DNA of 64,000 nt from Ditylenchus dipsaci (Eukaryota; Nematoda; Chromadorea; Rhabditida; Anguinidae), in the NCBI GenBank assembly GCA_004194705.1, contig SADC01001339.1:1-64000 (forward strand), read 5' to 3'. The position numbers and the translations under genes are program-made. How positions within the stretch are numbered: position 1 is the stretch's first letter; every line of letters begins with the position of its first letter. Below, in pieces: positions 11,964 to 25,900 of this stretch. Below the pieces are notes generated by a model. That model did not search any database, was not told the DNA's origin, and worked only from the letters and a program-made list of their open reading frames with translations.

Positions 11964-12818
11964 TTTGTTAACTGCAGGATGAGTCAATGATTTCGGAACT
12001 TTTTTTGGACATCACTTTTTGCAGAACACGTATTTCCAAAAACGGGGTTTTAAGTTTGACTTAGAATTTATAAGCAATTTTTCGGCACATAATGTTAAAA
12101 AGGGATTTTTGCTTGATCCTCTCTGTGGCTTGAGTCCTGGTCGGTTTATAGCATTCGGTTTATAGCATTGAGCATCGGTTTATAGCATGGGCAAAGCCCA
12201 AATCACAGCAGGACTAAGCGAAAACTCTTTTATGTAATAAAAAAATTGCTTATAAATTATAAGTCAAACTTAATAGACCTTGTTTGAGAATACGCGTTTT
12301 TTAAAGTTTTGTCCAGAAAAGTTCCAAAATTTTTAGCTCTTTAGCAAGTATTTTTAGCAAAAAATATGGTCATTACCTAATAATATTTATGCGATTTTTT
12401 ACATAAAGATTTTAGAGCCTTAATTTTTTTTACTTCAAATAGTGTTGGCTTTCAATGCTATCCAAAGTGTATATGTTTTTATATCACTATTAGTAATAAT
12501 GTGTCAATAGTATGAAAGCATTGCTTTATTTCCTTGAAAATTAAAACCAATAATAATCTACACAACATCGTCAAGGATGAAGGCCTAAAGTTGCCATACA
12601 ATTTGCATGCAAAAAACAGTAAGAAAAAGGAGCAGAAAAACAATTTATTGAACACAGAAGTACCCTTGCAAACCCAAACATGTAAACACTCAATTCAAGC
12701 AACAAACATATTCTAGCAGAACATTCAATGAATTCTGAATGAAGAATTCTTGTCCTATAGCAGCAGCGATTTGTACACTCAAAGAGAAGAAAACTTAGAT
12801 CTTATACATTTATGTATA

Positions 12819-12901
12819 CAGTCCACTCTCGATTTAGTGTAGTCTCGATTTAGTGTATGTTTTTCGGGTCACTGGAAGCGACACTAAATGTAGAGGGACT
12901 G
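12819..12901. mobile_element. 83-bp pogo-like MITE, TA duplication
   Basis: CAGTCCACTCTCGATTTAG and a partly matching inverted end, flanked by TA on both sides. Confidence 0.65.
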
Positions 12902-13643
12902 TAACATCAATTAAAGTTTCGAAAAAAAGTCCTTTGCGTGTCAGAATTATTTGCAGAAAAGCATGGCACACCATTTTTATTCTCCAAAAAGATTTGTTGT
13001 GCAGTTAAATCTCGATTTTACGCCTCTTTTACGGTGACCTAGAGCTGTCAAATGGCCGACAGCAATTGGCCGGTAAGTAAAAATCAGCCAATTGCATATC
13101 CCAAAAGTTTTGAAAATTTCGACTTAAATTTTGCAATTTTTTGAAATTTGGTCATAATTGATCGAAGAACATAGCTCAAGGATTTGTATCAGTTTTTATT
13201 TTTTTGGCATAACAAGAACACATCAGAAAGTTATTTTCTTAAATTTAAAAAAATTTAGACTGATAGGGAATCTTGGCTTAATATCTGGCAGAAATTTGCT
13301 CAAATCGTTCGATTGGCTGGCCGATAGCACTAACCTAGGGTAACGAGAAATCGGGAGGCGCAAAAATGATGCGTATTTTTATGTACTATTTTATAAATTT
13401 TGTATAAAGCTTGAAATTATATTACATAGTGAAGCCACTAAACGATATACAGCTCTCGAAACTTTTCTTGATTTGCCTGATAAAATTTATGAACAAAAAA
13501 CAACACCGGAGAGAATCAAAACAATTGTCGGTTGTTGGTAGACATTCTATTAACAGGTCTGGGCATAACATTTGCTGCAGTTGTTGTTGGCACTCATGAG
13601 ACTAGTGGATGTGACAGCAACTCCAGCCGAATGACCTCCCCAA

Positions 13644-13905
13644 CTACCACTTTTCATGGCTGCTGGAGGCATAGCTCTGATTACCTGCTGCTGTTGAGTA
13701 GACCATCTGTGGGAGAGCAGGGAAAGTAGGAGGCAGCACCACTCCTCCACTATCATTGTCAGTGTTTAGCCGTTTGGTGGGCCTGGATTGGCTGCTGGGC
13801 ATAGATTGACTAGGGTTGGTTAACGCGGTTGGCCTGATGGCTTGCATTGTGTTGGTGATCAGAGAAAATTCTTTTGTGTCCAACAACCCGTAGATTTTCG
13901 CCATC
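13644..13905 (-). CDS. MOB2: MOB2 last exon and low-complexity tail
   Basis: The acceptor is TTTTTTAAG. It encodes MAKIYGLLDTKEFSLITNTM, the last conserved helix (FNLLDPKE in MOB2), then a Ser/Pro/Thr tail to TAG at 13644. From about 13700 on, the frame one base later (to TAA at 13550) looks more like coding sequence, with QQQQVIRAMPPAAMKSGSWGG. So the true C-terminus may be that frame, through an unrecognised intron ending at the pyrimidine-rich acceptor CTCTCCCACAG or a small indel. Confidence 0.7.
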
Positions 13906-16900
13906 CTTAAAAAATAGTTGCACTTTATTACAGAATCCAAATCGAGGACTTTTGAAAGCTCAAATCTATTTCTATACAATTTTTACACAAGCTTATAGCC
14001 CTGGATTAAAGCTGTGTAAAGAAATGATGCCCCCGCGGTTCAAAGAGAGCCAAGAGAGTTAAAAAAGCCTCTATATGCGTTTTTTAAGAGTCTTGCTCGA
14101 AATCATGTCTAAGGTAAGTTTTTTGGACGCATGCGGCTCGGCTTGAGATGCGCACACCCACATACCTTAGACACAAATCACTCGAAAGCGACTCTGGATG
14201 CATGGAAAAACATGCATACCAGAGTTTCTGTATGCGGTAAGCTCCGGTTAACAAAACTATGTTTAATATCTTCTTGTAAGTAAGACCTCTATAGTTAGTG
14301 ACCCCCTTTTATTGCCTTCCCTTCCCTATACAGCTTTTATTCCCTTTGTAAATTCGGAAAGCATCCTTTTGCCTGAAAACCATCATACCCTCTTAGTGGT
14401 CCGAAAAATTTTTGAATTAAAAAAAAACTGAAAATTCCCTAAGTCTACCTTGTCATATGTGCCAAGACCAGTCCGAACTGCGGACGAAGATTTAAAGTGG
14501 CTAGTTGGTCCCAGTGCTTGGCATACAAATGACCACAGCAGTGCCTGCAAACCCATTAAATTTGTGAACAGCTCCAAAATGAAGGTGACTTACCAAAGCA
14601 ACCGAGTCATCCTTCTGCAGTGAGCCTCGAAATCAGCTGAGAACCTGGCTCCTGAATGGGAAAGCATAAATTTAAGAGTTTTTGCCTTTATAATAAAATA
14701 TAAAATGCTAGGTGGGGCATCCCTGTGCTCTATTTCTTTTCTATTTATTTGTGTTTTACAGAATTCGGACAATTTTTATGGTACCACAAATGTCATTTGT
14801 TATTTTGAAAAATCTAAATTTTTTCTAAGCAGAATATGGAAAAAATTCCAGAGATGAACAAAAACAACAAGGATACCCTACCTTGTTAAACAATAAATAT
14901 TATTGACCAACCGAATTTAGTAGGAAACAGAGACTGGTTTTTGCGAGATGCCTCACAAAAAGACATTACACTGTCGATGTATCGCATGGCAGAATAGTGG
15001 TGGCGTTTACCCTTCTCGTCCACCCAGCTGGCTTTAGATACGCCGGGATAGCTCATCTGCAAATGCAAATATTTAATTTGAAAATATTATAGACAAAAAC
15101 TCACAATGGCACAAGTGACAGGTGTACAAGTGTCCGATACAGTGCCACACAGAGCGTTACAATGGTCAAACATTGCCAAGGCTGCAAATTATGAACCAAT
15201 TAATGTATTTATTTAATTGTAGACCTCGTGGGTCGAGAATCTCAGAACTTTCGCTGCCCTGTTGAGGGTAGCGAAAGATTGCGCCAAAATCAAATTACGC
15301 GAACGCAAATAGCGCTACAATTTTTATAGAAGAGTTCTAACATTATTCCCAGATATATCTTTGGCGAAATTTACATTGGCTTAATTTCGCCTTAGCGCAG
15401 CTTAATTTGGCGCAAATCGATCGGCTGAACCTTTCGCTGCCTGGTTATGAGCCATATTTTCTAGCAGATTTTTGAGCAAGGCTCGAGATTAAAATTCTTG
15501 GTCATGCTCAATTAAAAAAAAGTATGGATATTTAAAATTGAAAAAATGTTTGGCTAGATATAGCGCGTAACTGTTGACTCATCTTGTAAAGCTCATCTAA
15601 AAAAATTACATATTTCGTTCAACCCCGGTGCCCAGCCCTATCTAACCGGGTTTCAGAGGTTTCAATCCTAATTGTGGGTTTAAAGCTCAAATAGTCAATA
15701 CCTTTTCGGGCAAGGTGGTCAATGTGTAAAAGTACTCACTCTGTGTAGCCAGCCACTCGTTACTGTCCATGCCAGTGGGAATTGCACACATTTTGTCGAG
15801 CATTGCGTCGTCCAAAGAGTCGGCCACACAAGTATCCACAGATTGAGTGGCCTTGCGAGCTAGCTTAGCAGACCCTGCTTTCGAGAAGCTGACCACACCC
15901 GTTTTCTTACAAGCAGAGGATGAGGAAGGACATGTAGCCACCAGTTGTTCACCAGCAAGAAGTCCACCCGAATTGTTGGAAATGACACCACCTGTCACGT
16001 TATTTACACCACCACCGGCCTTATTTAGATCTGCAGCTTTCCGACGTGACCGCCTAAAAAATACAATTAATTATGTATCCAAATAAATTTGCCTAGTTTT
16101 CTTTTATTTTCAGCTCAAACATTCGCCATTATTGTGTTAAATATAAAAATATGGAATTTTCGTAGCTTTTTTAGTATATTGGGTGTTGATTTTTATGTTA
16201 CGATCCAGGGCTCGAAAGCTCTCAGCATTTCACAGATTTTTATCTACTTCATAAAATTTTGACTGTAACTGAAGTCAAAAGTCTGAATTTAACCTTCAAA
16301 TTAAAGAATTCCGCCCTCAAATTTTATATTTCAAATTTTTGTAATAATTTTTCAATTTTTTTCACTGGCGTATAGCCCTAAATATGAAGCCCTAAATCTT
16401 GGTTTTCTAATGAGCTATTAAACTCTGCTGAATGATTTTAACGGTGTAGAAATATAGAGTTTTTAAAAAATTGACATTTTTTAAACATTTTAATCTCTAT
16501 ATTCTTGAAACCATTCAGCAGACTGTAACAGCTCCTTAGAAAGCTAAGACCCAAGGCTCAACCCTAGTGAAAATAATTTTATAAAATTATAACAGAAATT
16601 TAGAGAAAAATTAAGCCACAAAATTTTACATTGAGATATAAAAAATTTTGAAAGGTTATCAAATTTCAGTTTTTTATTGCTTTCTTAGTCGAGTACTTTG
16701 AAAAAACGTTTTATTGAATTAACTCAGAAACTTTTAATTTAAAATTAATTCTTGCGAAAATTTATTATTTTTTATTTTCTTGAGTTGTTTATCCAATTAT
16801 TTTAAAGATGCGATTTTACCAAAAAAAATTACAAAAGTGGCAACGTTTTTTTCTTAACCTATGTTAGAGCTGCAAACAACCTGAATATTTTAGAATGCCA

Positions 16901-19900
16901 CCTCAGAAACATTCTCCCACAGCAGGAAAACATTGGTTGTAATGGCAATCTTTGCTTTCTCCCACATATATTTTGCTACTGCTACCAGAATAAAGAACAC
17001 TTTTGTATGGGAGACAAGAAAGAATTGGAATACAACAGAACTACAAGGAGGAAACTCACATTATTGTTGTTGCTCAAACCATGTTTGTGAACACCTCCAC
17101 AACAAAAATATTTATTTTTTGTTCTTGTTTCTGTGAATGATCGATGTGTTTCAAAAAGAGAAGGCCAAAAAAATATTTTTTGCGAAAAAAGAATCAGCAT
17201 ACTAATTCACCTCACACACAATGCTGCTGCTCTCCCACGCATATACACCACATCTAAAATTTTGGTCGGTTGGCAAAAAACCATGCTCATAATTCCTCTC
17301 CTTGGAGTCACTTTCACCGGAAATAAAAAAATTTTCGTGCCAATTTTTTGTAAATCAGTTACAGTTATCGGCTGGTGGTTGAAAAAAGTGTATAATTAGT
17401 GCATATAAAAAAATAATAATTAACGGTTTCATGTAGTCAATTACTTCCACACTACAATTTTTTGATAATTGATTATTTACTTAGTAGGCACTCAGCCTTG
17501 CGCTATTTATTTAGGTAGATGTGACTGGGCATTGTAAAAAGAAACATATGAAATTTCGGCGCTACTATAGAATACCCCCCCCCCCCAAAAAATCCGACCT
17601 TTAAAAAATGCTGTAACTACCCTTGCAAACAACAAGTTTAGGCTTAGCCCTTAGGCTTGAGGGTAGGGCAGCGTACGGAAGTTGTGACTAATGGAGAGTT
17701 TGCGCACATTTTCCGGGGTCTGGGACATATATTTGGGTACTTTTTACTTAAGTTTTAAAAGGTCGGATTTTGGGGGGAGGCTTATTCTATAGTAGGGTCG
17801 AAATTTCTAATATTCCCTCCAGTATTTTTTCCATCTTCAAAAAGCAGTAAAACAAACGCATTCTTGTGGCCGAGAAACATGGCTGTGCAGCCACCAATCC
17901 AGCCTCCACCCACTGCACCATACAGAGAGTCTTTGAGTCGCTGGCACTTGCTCTCCGCTCTCATCTTCTTCTTCTCAGTAGTGCAATAATCGTAGTAGTC
18001 AGGGCTTGTTGAAGGCATTAGTCCAGTAATAGTAATAATATTCCAATAATTACTATAACTATGATTATAATAATATCACAAGGACAGCCAAAAAGTGTTC
18101 AGCATTTCTTACTTCAAACACGAAATGCTGAAAATGGATGGATAATCACAGTTGACAACGACATTCACGCAAGAGTCAGGTCCAAAAGAACATCAAAGTT
18201 CAATTCCACTTGTTAACAACAACGGAATAATTTTTAAGCAGAAGAAACAGGGTAAATGTTCGCATCTACAATTTCTTCCTCCACTCCTCTTACACAAACA
18301 CACAGAAGCAGAATGAAATAAAAGTAGGGGTAAGGTTGATTGTTGGTGTTGTTGGATGTGAGCAGGGGTTGGTTGGCAAAACAAAAAGGGGAGGAAAGAT
18401 TGAATTGAACAAGCTGCCTGTTTGCAAAGGTATGTCGTTGTGGGCTTAAGGCACACAACACCACTGCTGGAATTTTGGTATTTCTGGAGTGGGAGTAGAG
18501 GTATTTATATAGCAATTCAGAAATACTAGATAGAAAAAATATATATTTATCGCCCGGAAAGTTCACGCGTTTTTTCTCTCTCAAAAGAACGTTACGTGGC
18601 ATTGTGTTTTTTCTATTAAATTTTGAGAGTTGAACACTCATTTTGTAGCTGAGATTCTGAGCTATAAAATCGGGTTCAAATTAAAAAAATCAGAATTTTA
18701 ATAGAAAAACACAATGCCACAAAATGTTTTTTTGAAAAATATACGAAAGAAGTTTCTGGAATGAACGTATTTTTCTATCGAAAAACTGAAAATAGACAGG
18801 GGAGTTTTCAATGTTTTATAGCCCGATTTTTCAAGAAACATCACCATGCTTATGCATTTCGGAATTTTTAAATAGCCGTTCTCTCAGACTTATGGCACGA
18901 ACAGCAACATCACAACAATCAAATAACAGCAGGAGAAAGAACAGAAAGTAGAGAAATATAATAGGAGGGAGCATGGGTGTCAGTTGGACCAGTCCTTCAT
19001 TCATTTGCACCTCCTGCTCCTACCAGCCTATTTGTGAAGAAGGAAGACAAAGAAGAAAAAAGGACATCACCACCTATCACTTCTCTCCCTTATCAGCACC
19101 AGCAGTCATTTATTGTTTTTGTTGTTGTCGTTCACACGCGTTCCACCGCCGCCTTGAATGCCCCCCCCCTCTCCAGTGGGTTACAGGCGTAAAGTATCAA
19201 CTTGGCCGGATCAAAAAAATTTGAATGAGGTGTTTTTGTGCTTTTTGGTTTTGCAGTGCTTCTCCACCTGGTACAAACAGTGCAACTTGTCATTTATCCT
19301 GCTCCGCACCATTGTACTCATCACCACAAAAACAAACACTCTTGCTCCTCCAAACGAAGAATAATGACGAGGCAAAAAGACGGGAATAGGCAAATCATTA
19401 GGCAGGCGAAGAGTGTGGCTACAATCTAATTTACATACGAACAACACTGGTATAGTTAACTATATGGGGCTTACAAATGACCATTTCTATTTAGGGTAAA
19501 ATGTCTGGACCTAAAGTTGGATCATGATTCCCGGTCAATTATTTCGGCTCACTATCAACTTTCACACTATCCCTTCCAAAACTACCAACTTTTTTTTTCA
19601 GTTTACCTCTAAGAGCTACGGATTAAAGCCAGAGCTGTCAACGAGAGGCCAATATGCAAAAAACTCTGCAATGTCCGCTCACCAAGAAAAAATTTACGTC
19701 GCCCATGATGAGATTTTTTGCGCGCCCGAAAAAATGTCCGGTGAGAGCTCTGATTAAATCTAGTAATCAACCATTGGAGTTCACAATGACCAGCATTTTT
19801 GAAATTTAGCAAACAAAAAAAAGCAAATTCCTTCTTTTGCGGCAACAGCGTCTCAGAAAGGACAAGGTCAGGAGCATGGTCAAAAACAGCGACAATTTGC

Positions 19901-22900
19901 AGTCGTTGCTGTAGAGAAACAGATTTGAAAAATGAGAATGAATAGGAGAAGGCTGGAAAGAGAAAAAATACGAAGCTTTAAGGAAGAGGACACCTGCAGG
20001 TTGCTGGCTGGCGGGAAGTCACTACTTTGAGAAAAAAAAACAAATTTGAAAATGCTGTTTAGTCAACTACTAAGTGGTTCTTTATTTGCCGGCTTTTGCA
20101 ACAAAAAATAAGAAAATGCTAAAAGTGGGGTTGAATTACACAGACACACACCTTTTGGAGACCACCACGAAAACCTGCACTAAACATATGTTGATTGCTC
20201 CAACCCCCTTCCCCCAATTTGTTGTCCACTCATATCCGATTACGCCCTCCATTGGCCAGCCCTTACAAGGTGCAAAGGAAGCAAAGGGTCAACACACAGC
20301 CATCTACCCACTCGCCTACCACCAACTATTATTTAGGTTGGCCTAGTTGTTGTAAGGACAGGTAAACAGCAACAAAGACAACTGTAAATAAGGTAAGGGC
20401 TTGATTTGTAAATATATAAATTTTACAGTTGTTGGAATTCACCGTTTTTGGAGCCAATTTTTTTAAAAACAGAAACCCCATAGTTTATACTGGGCTTGTA
20501 GATGAGTAGTAAACATTTTCGAGAAAAAATTGCAGCAATATTTGAAAAAAAACTTAAAAGTTTTCGTCAAAGTCATTTTTATGGAACAAATAGTTCCGGA
20601 TGTCAGCTGCACTTTTCCCATTAATGTCTACAGGGTGAGTCGTGAAAATTGCACCATTTTTGAGAACTTTTGTCAAGTTCTTCCGCTGGCTGGTGAAAAC
20701 CAAAATTTTTCAAGGTTTTAGCCAAGAATTTTCAACAGCCAACACCTAAAAAGCAGTTTATTTACAAAATAAAGTAAAGTAAAACGTCTGATGGTTAGCC
20801 TGAACTTTAGTCAGCTATTTTAACTCGTAGCTTACATTTTTGTTTCCTCCTACAGAACAACTGATTTTCGAGCAGTGGAGGGGAAAGAGGGTTATTAAAC
20901 TTGGAGTAGGAGGGTAGAAGGGTGAGTAATACATGAAAAAGATGCATTCAAAGTATTCTCTTGTATTCTTATTCTCTTGTTGAAGGAAGGTATGTGTGCG
21001 TGTGTATGTTGACTGTGTGCAAGGGTGACGCAGATGGGTAGTTACAGGCTGTCTCTATCTTTTTAAAGGACCGTTAATGGCAATTGCGAGTTTTTAAATT
21101 TGCGGGGGGACAGCCGAAATTTTTTTTTGCGAATTTATTTTTGCGAATTTATTTTTGCGAATTATTTTTTATTTGTATTTAAAACTTAAATTTTATGTAT
21201 TATATGAGGTGAATCAACAGTTAACAATAATAGGTTATTGCTCAATGGGAGTAGGGGAGACAGGTCAGTTCGCCCCACGATCAGTTCGCCCCGTTTTTAA
21301 AAATGACCATTATGTCACAAAAAACAAACCCAAACTTATTTTTTTAACTTTTTTGTAGTTCGGGGAACATGTTTGAGTCCGTCCTAACATACGCTGGCCT
21401 ACCCTTGCCTAAGCCTAAAACAAAAACGGGGAGAACTGATCGTGGGGCGAACTGACCGGGGCGAACTGATCATGGGGCGAACTGACCGTACACCGGAGTA
21501 GGCTAGGTCTTCCGATCTGGCATTGTCAAGCAACGTTGGGCTCGACCAGTAGGTGGTTCTTCATTTTGAACAAATTTTGATTGCAAACAAAAAATAATTC
21601 GAAATATGTTTTCGCAATAAAAGAGCTGTCACCTGTCACCGCGAATTCAAAAGCTCGAAATCGCCATTGTCATCAACGGCGATAGTCCTTTAACTATGTG
21701 AAAAGGTCTGCAACACATATTTTTTACACAAACACATTAGTGTGTTTAATATAATGCTACTGGTCACTTCCCAAGTTTATAGTTAACTATTACAGTTAAC
21801 CATTAAACATTGCACATATTTCACAATTGAGCGTGAAAGGAAAATGAAATAAAACTGCTGTTAAAGCTTAAATTGCGATTTTTTCACATACACTTATTGT
21901 TCTAGTCTCATTCTAACCTAAGATTCCCGTAAAAATAGCTTACGTGGCAAAATTTAGGAGGTTTGAGATGAGCTCTTTTATCAGGCAACATCCAGCTGTA
22001 GGACTTGGCTCTGCTCCCCTTTGCTGCTGCTGCAACAATAATCTGCTGGCGACCGCTGGATGGACTGAATCTGTGGCACTCATGCTGTGATGCGGGCGGT
22101 GGCTGCTATTGCTGCTAACCGTCATCACACAAGGCACCGGCAGCAGTAGTAATACACTTAATAATTAATAAGGCTGCTTCACAGTCAATAAGGCTTCTTC
22201 ACAGTTGAACTCTTGAAAATATAACAAAAATTAGACAAGAAACTGAACGCGACAAAATCGATGATGCTGATGATCAAGGGTGGTGGAACAAGGAGGAAAC
22301 AGCAGGGTGATAATCCCTTTTGAGAAAAGGGAAGGAAGCGAAGAGCCAGTAGACAAACCAGCAGCAACCCTCCCAAGAATCAGGTCGGGCTGAACTTAGT
22401 CACCATCCTGGATGACGTAGAAGGAGTGGGAGAGGCATGCATTGATCTGCCTCCAGAGGGATACTCCATTTACTGGGAGATGGGTAGCGGCAAGCGACCT
22501 TGAAAGAACGCCCACCAACGCCCCCACCACCTCCTAATTTCGAAAATTGCGATTGAGACTTTTTGGTTGAGCGGAGGTGAGGAGTGTGTTTGTTCCCTTG
22601 ATTAGCTGAGTTGATTGGGTGGGGAAGGAGGAAGGAGAAATTTGGTTTGCTTGCTTGATGCAAGATTGATATGAAGCTTGATTGGAAAATGGAGAAGTAG
22701 AAGAAGGAAAAAAGTGATGTTTGTTGACTGGTGCTATCAGCAGCTTAGAGAGAATAAAGGGGAAATTGTGGTTTCTTGATGAATTGATTGGTAGGAAAAG
22801 CAATAAGCATACAATTTCGTAAAAGGAAATCGACAGAAGAAAAAGTACAGAAATATCACATAAATATGTTACTTATCGTATTTCTTCCAAATTATCGCCT

Positions 22901-25900
22901 AATTAGGAAAAGTTTGCCTAATGCACAGATACTTTTGTAAAAAATTCATCACTGAGTTACTAGAAAACAAATTCTCTTTCCTCTAAATTTGACTCAAAAT
23001 AGTAAAAAAGATTGGAAAGAAATGGTCTATCAAAAAATATGTGTGTATATATGAAAGGCAAGTATACACAAATAGTCACGTGGTGGTCCTATCTTGTTCT
23101 AACTAGTCAGCCATCCCACCAATAAAAAAAAGCCGTCATAGTTGCCCGCAAGAGTTGTGTATGTGTAATGAACAGTGGTGTCTGGCCATTCTGGATGGCT
23201 TTTGAAATAAAAAGAGAACAAGAGATGGGGATTGGTCGATGGTGCACTACTGCAGTACCAACTAGTAGTCTTGCAGCCGACCTGCTCCCATGGCAAACAA
23301 AGAGACAGATAAATCAGGCATTTCATTGGATAATAGAAAAGGAGAAAGGGGAGGTACTTCCAGCGCGAAACTCTACAATTTCTTCTTTTGCCTCAATGCC
23401 AATCAGCTGATGGCTATAGTCAACCCAGCTGGTGGTCTGTCACAATGTTGTAATGGAGAAGACAAGGCGCATGTCCTCAAATTTTCCTTCTTTCTTTTTA
23501 AAATATATAAGTAGAATAAAAGTAATGTAGCGCTCATAGACACAGGCACACGTGACACACACAAATTGAGTGAGTGGAACAAAGAAAAACTTTTAAGTAA
23601 CTAGATTTTCCACTTTCTTATTTTAAACTTTGCTCAAAAAGTTAGATAAATATTGAAAGTAAAAAAAATTTTCAGTCTTGAATTGTAGAGAACTGCCCAC
23701 TTGAAGGGTAATAAAGTGAACTTTAAGTACAATTTAGAAATTATATTTTAGGTTAAGTCAAGCCCGTGTGTGAAGGCCATCTAAAGCAGAACGATTGCTA
23801 TAAAAAGGATGATCAAAAAATGATGAACTCTTAATCTTTTGTCGAAGATTAAAATCAGAAATTCGAACAATGTGTGGCTGTTCATTGTGACCCAACACAT
23901 ACAAGATAAGCGGTCAAAATGTCAATAAACACTGGCTAAAATGACCCCTTTTCTCAGAATAGCCAAAATGTAATTTTTGTTAGTAATGTATTTAAAAAAA
24001 ATCTGAGAACATTATTATAAGCTAATATTATTTATAACAATATATAAAATACCAAGATCTTCTAAAAAATTGTTTTATATTCAGCAGCAAAACTACGAAG
24101 CACATTTCAATAGAAAAATAGTTTTCAACCAAACATATTTCATTTCTAAACAACATTATAGTGGACTAAACAACTCTTTGGGTGATCACAAAACACATTT
24201 TTACACAGCAATAACATTGGGCTATGAAATCCACTAAATGTATAAGCAAACAATCAATTTTTCAGAATCCGAAATGTGTGTTTTGTCAACAAAAAACAGC
24301 GAAATTAAGAAATATTTGCAACCAACATTTGGCACATTAATCAATTCTCACACCTGTTTATTCTGCCCTCTGTTCAAACCAAGAGATCATGAAAATGAAG
24401 TAAATAAATAAAGCAAACGAAGAAATCAAGACGGAAAAGAAAAGATGAAAATTTCTAGAAATCGCACTAAGAGCTCTGAATGTTCTTCTCCCTAAAACAC
24501 CTTTCTTGTTTGATGTTTGTGGTGCTGGTACTAGCAACCACCCCTGCTCCCCCCCTCAACCATCAGCACACTAATTAATCAAAAGGTGTTTTAAAAGGAA
24601 GGGAACCAGTTTATCCATTTTTTGAAATAAATTTTAATGCTCAACACCTTAATGAATCACCTTGGAGGCAGACAATACACACACACAGTTAATCTGGAAA
24701 ACATGCATACATGAAATTGAAAGTGTGTGTCTCCCTAATGCGATTTCATCGATCCATTGTACCGAACAGTAACAACCAGAAATTCAGGAAGATATTTTTG
24801 TGTAAAGTAGCTGTAAAACAGATTACTTCTACGAGAAAGAGAAAAATAGATATTAAGCCTTCTGGTCCACAAATACATAAGGATATTTTTTTTTGTTAGA
24901 CAAGTGATTTGTGCTATGAATTAGGGATGGAGGACGGTCGGGACGGGATGCCCCGTCCCCTTCCGGAGGGGTTTTAGCGTTTTTTCCCGTCCCGGAAAAA
25001 TTTTTGAGTCTGTCCCGTCCCGGGGTGATTTTGCGATTTTTAGCCTAAGTTAGCGCGCTACACATTGCGAAAAAGAAAACTTAAAAAAAATCAAGGGAAC
25101 CCAAAATAGTACGCTTAGAGAAAAAATACTCTTTGGAGGGGGTTATTTGGGGTTGTTACGCCGAATTGTATTTCTCTAGGCTGTATCTCTAGCCAATGGT
25201 CCTGAACCACATTCAATGTTCGTAATCTACTCTTTCAAAGTCTTTATGTGCTCTTTTTGGTCTGAATCCACGTTGAGTGGTCTTGATCTATTCTCAGTAC
25301 GCCTAGAGGTACGAGTACAACGGACGCTAATGAGTAAAGCTTTGCCTATTTGACCTTCGACGGTATTGGATCCCGAAAAATATATTATTTTCTAATGGGG
25401 GCAACGAATTCATCCACACCTAATTCAACCACAAACATTTGTTCTGACACGAAATGCGGAATACAGTTTGTATTTTTAGCCACCCAAACCCTATAACCGA
25501 GGACGAGTATCACCTGGTGAGATGGATATCCTCCCTGTATGGCCTGAAAAAAATTATTTGAAATAAATTCTTTTTCTTCAGCCAGACCCCCGAAAAGTTT
25601 TGGAATTAACTGCGCTTAAGAAATAGCAACCGCAAAAAGATAAATTTTTGGATATTTTACCTGGATGCTCACTATTCGGAAAGCTATCTCCTGCTCTTAT
25701 GGCTAAAACAGTTTTATATTGTTAAAAGTAGATTCTCACTTTGATCCTATCCTATTCCGGCCGGTTCAGATGCTGTTAACTCACCATGTTAACCCACAAT
25801 TCTTCTACCACCCATATTCTAAAAAATTTACTTCCTACTTATGTGGTTTAGGGTGCTGAATAGCTGCTTTGGCCTAAAAAAATTAAAATTAAAAAACCAT

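Larger units (their letters stand above)
7368..13549. other. intergenic stretch, mainly repeats
   Basis: No supported gene. Holds MITEs (8815-9040, 9191-9386, 11865-11963, 12819-12901), a possible exon end on - at 7862 (ACCATG/GTAAGC, phase-compatible with the exon at 7367) and AT-rich sequence otherwise. Confidence 0.6.
18019..21943 (-). other. MOB2 intron and upstream region with low-repeat islands
   Basis: Between two alternative first exons. Sequence at 18.1-19.4 kb and 20.1-20.4 kb is less AT-rich, with CAACAACAA, CACCACC and CT-rich tracts and few repeats; it may be 5'UTR and promoter. Small hAT-like MITEs at 19630-19752 and 21256-21494. Confidence 0.4.

Noticed and set aside
18234..18641. 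135-codon minus frame upstream of the proximal MOB2 exon
   Set aside because: Overlaps the TATA-like box and an inverted repeat; reads like untranslated sequence.
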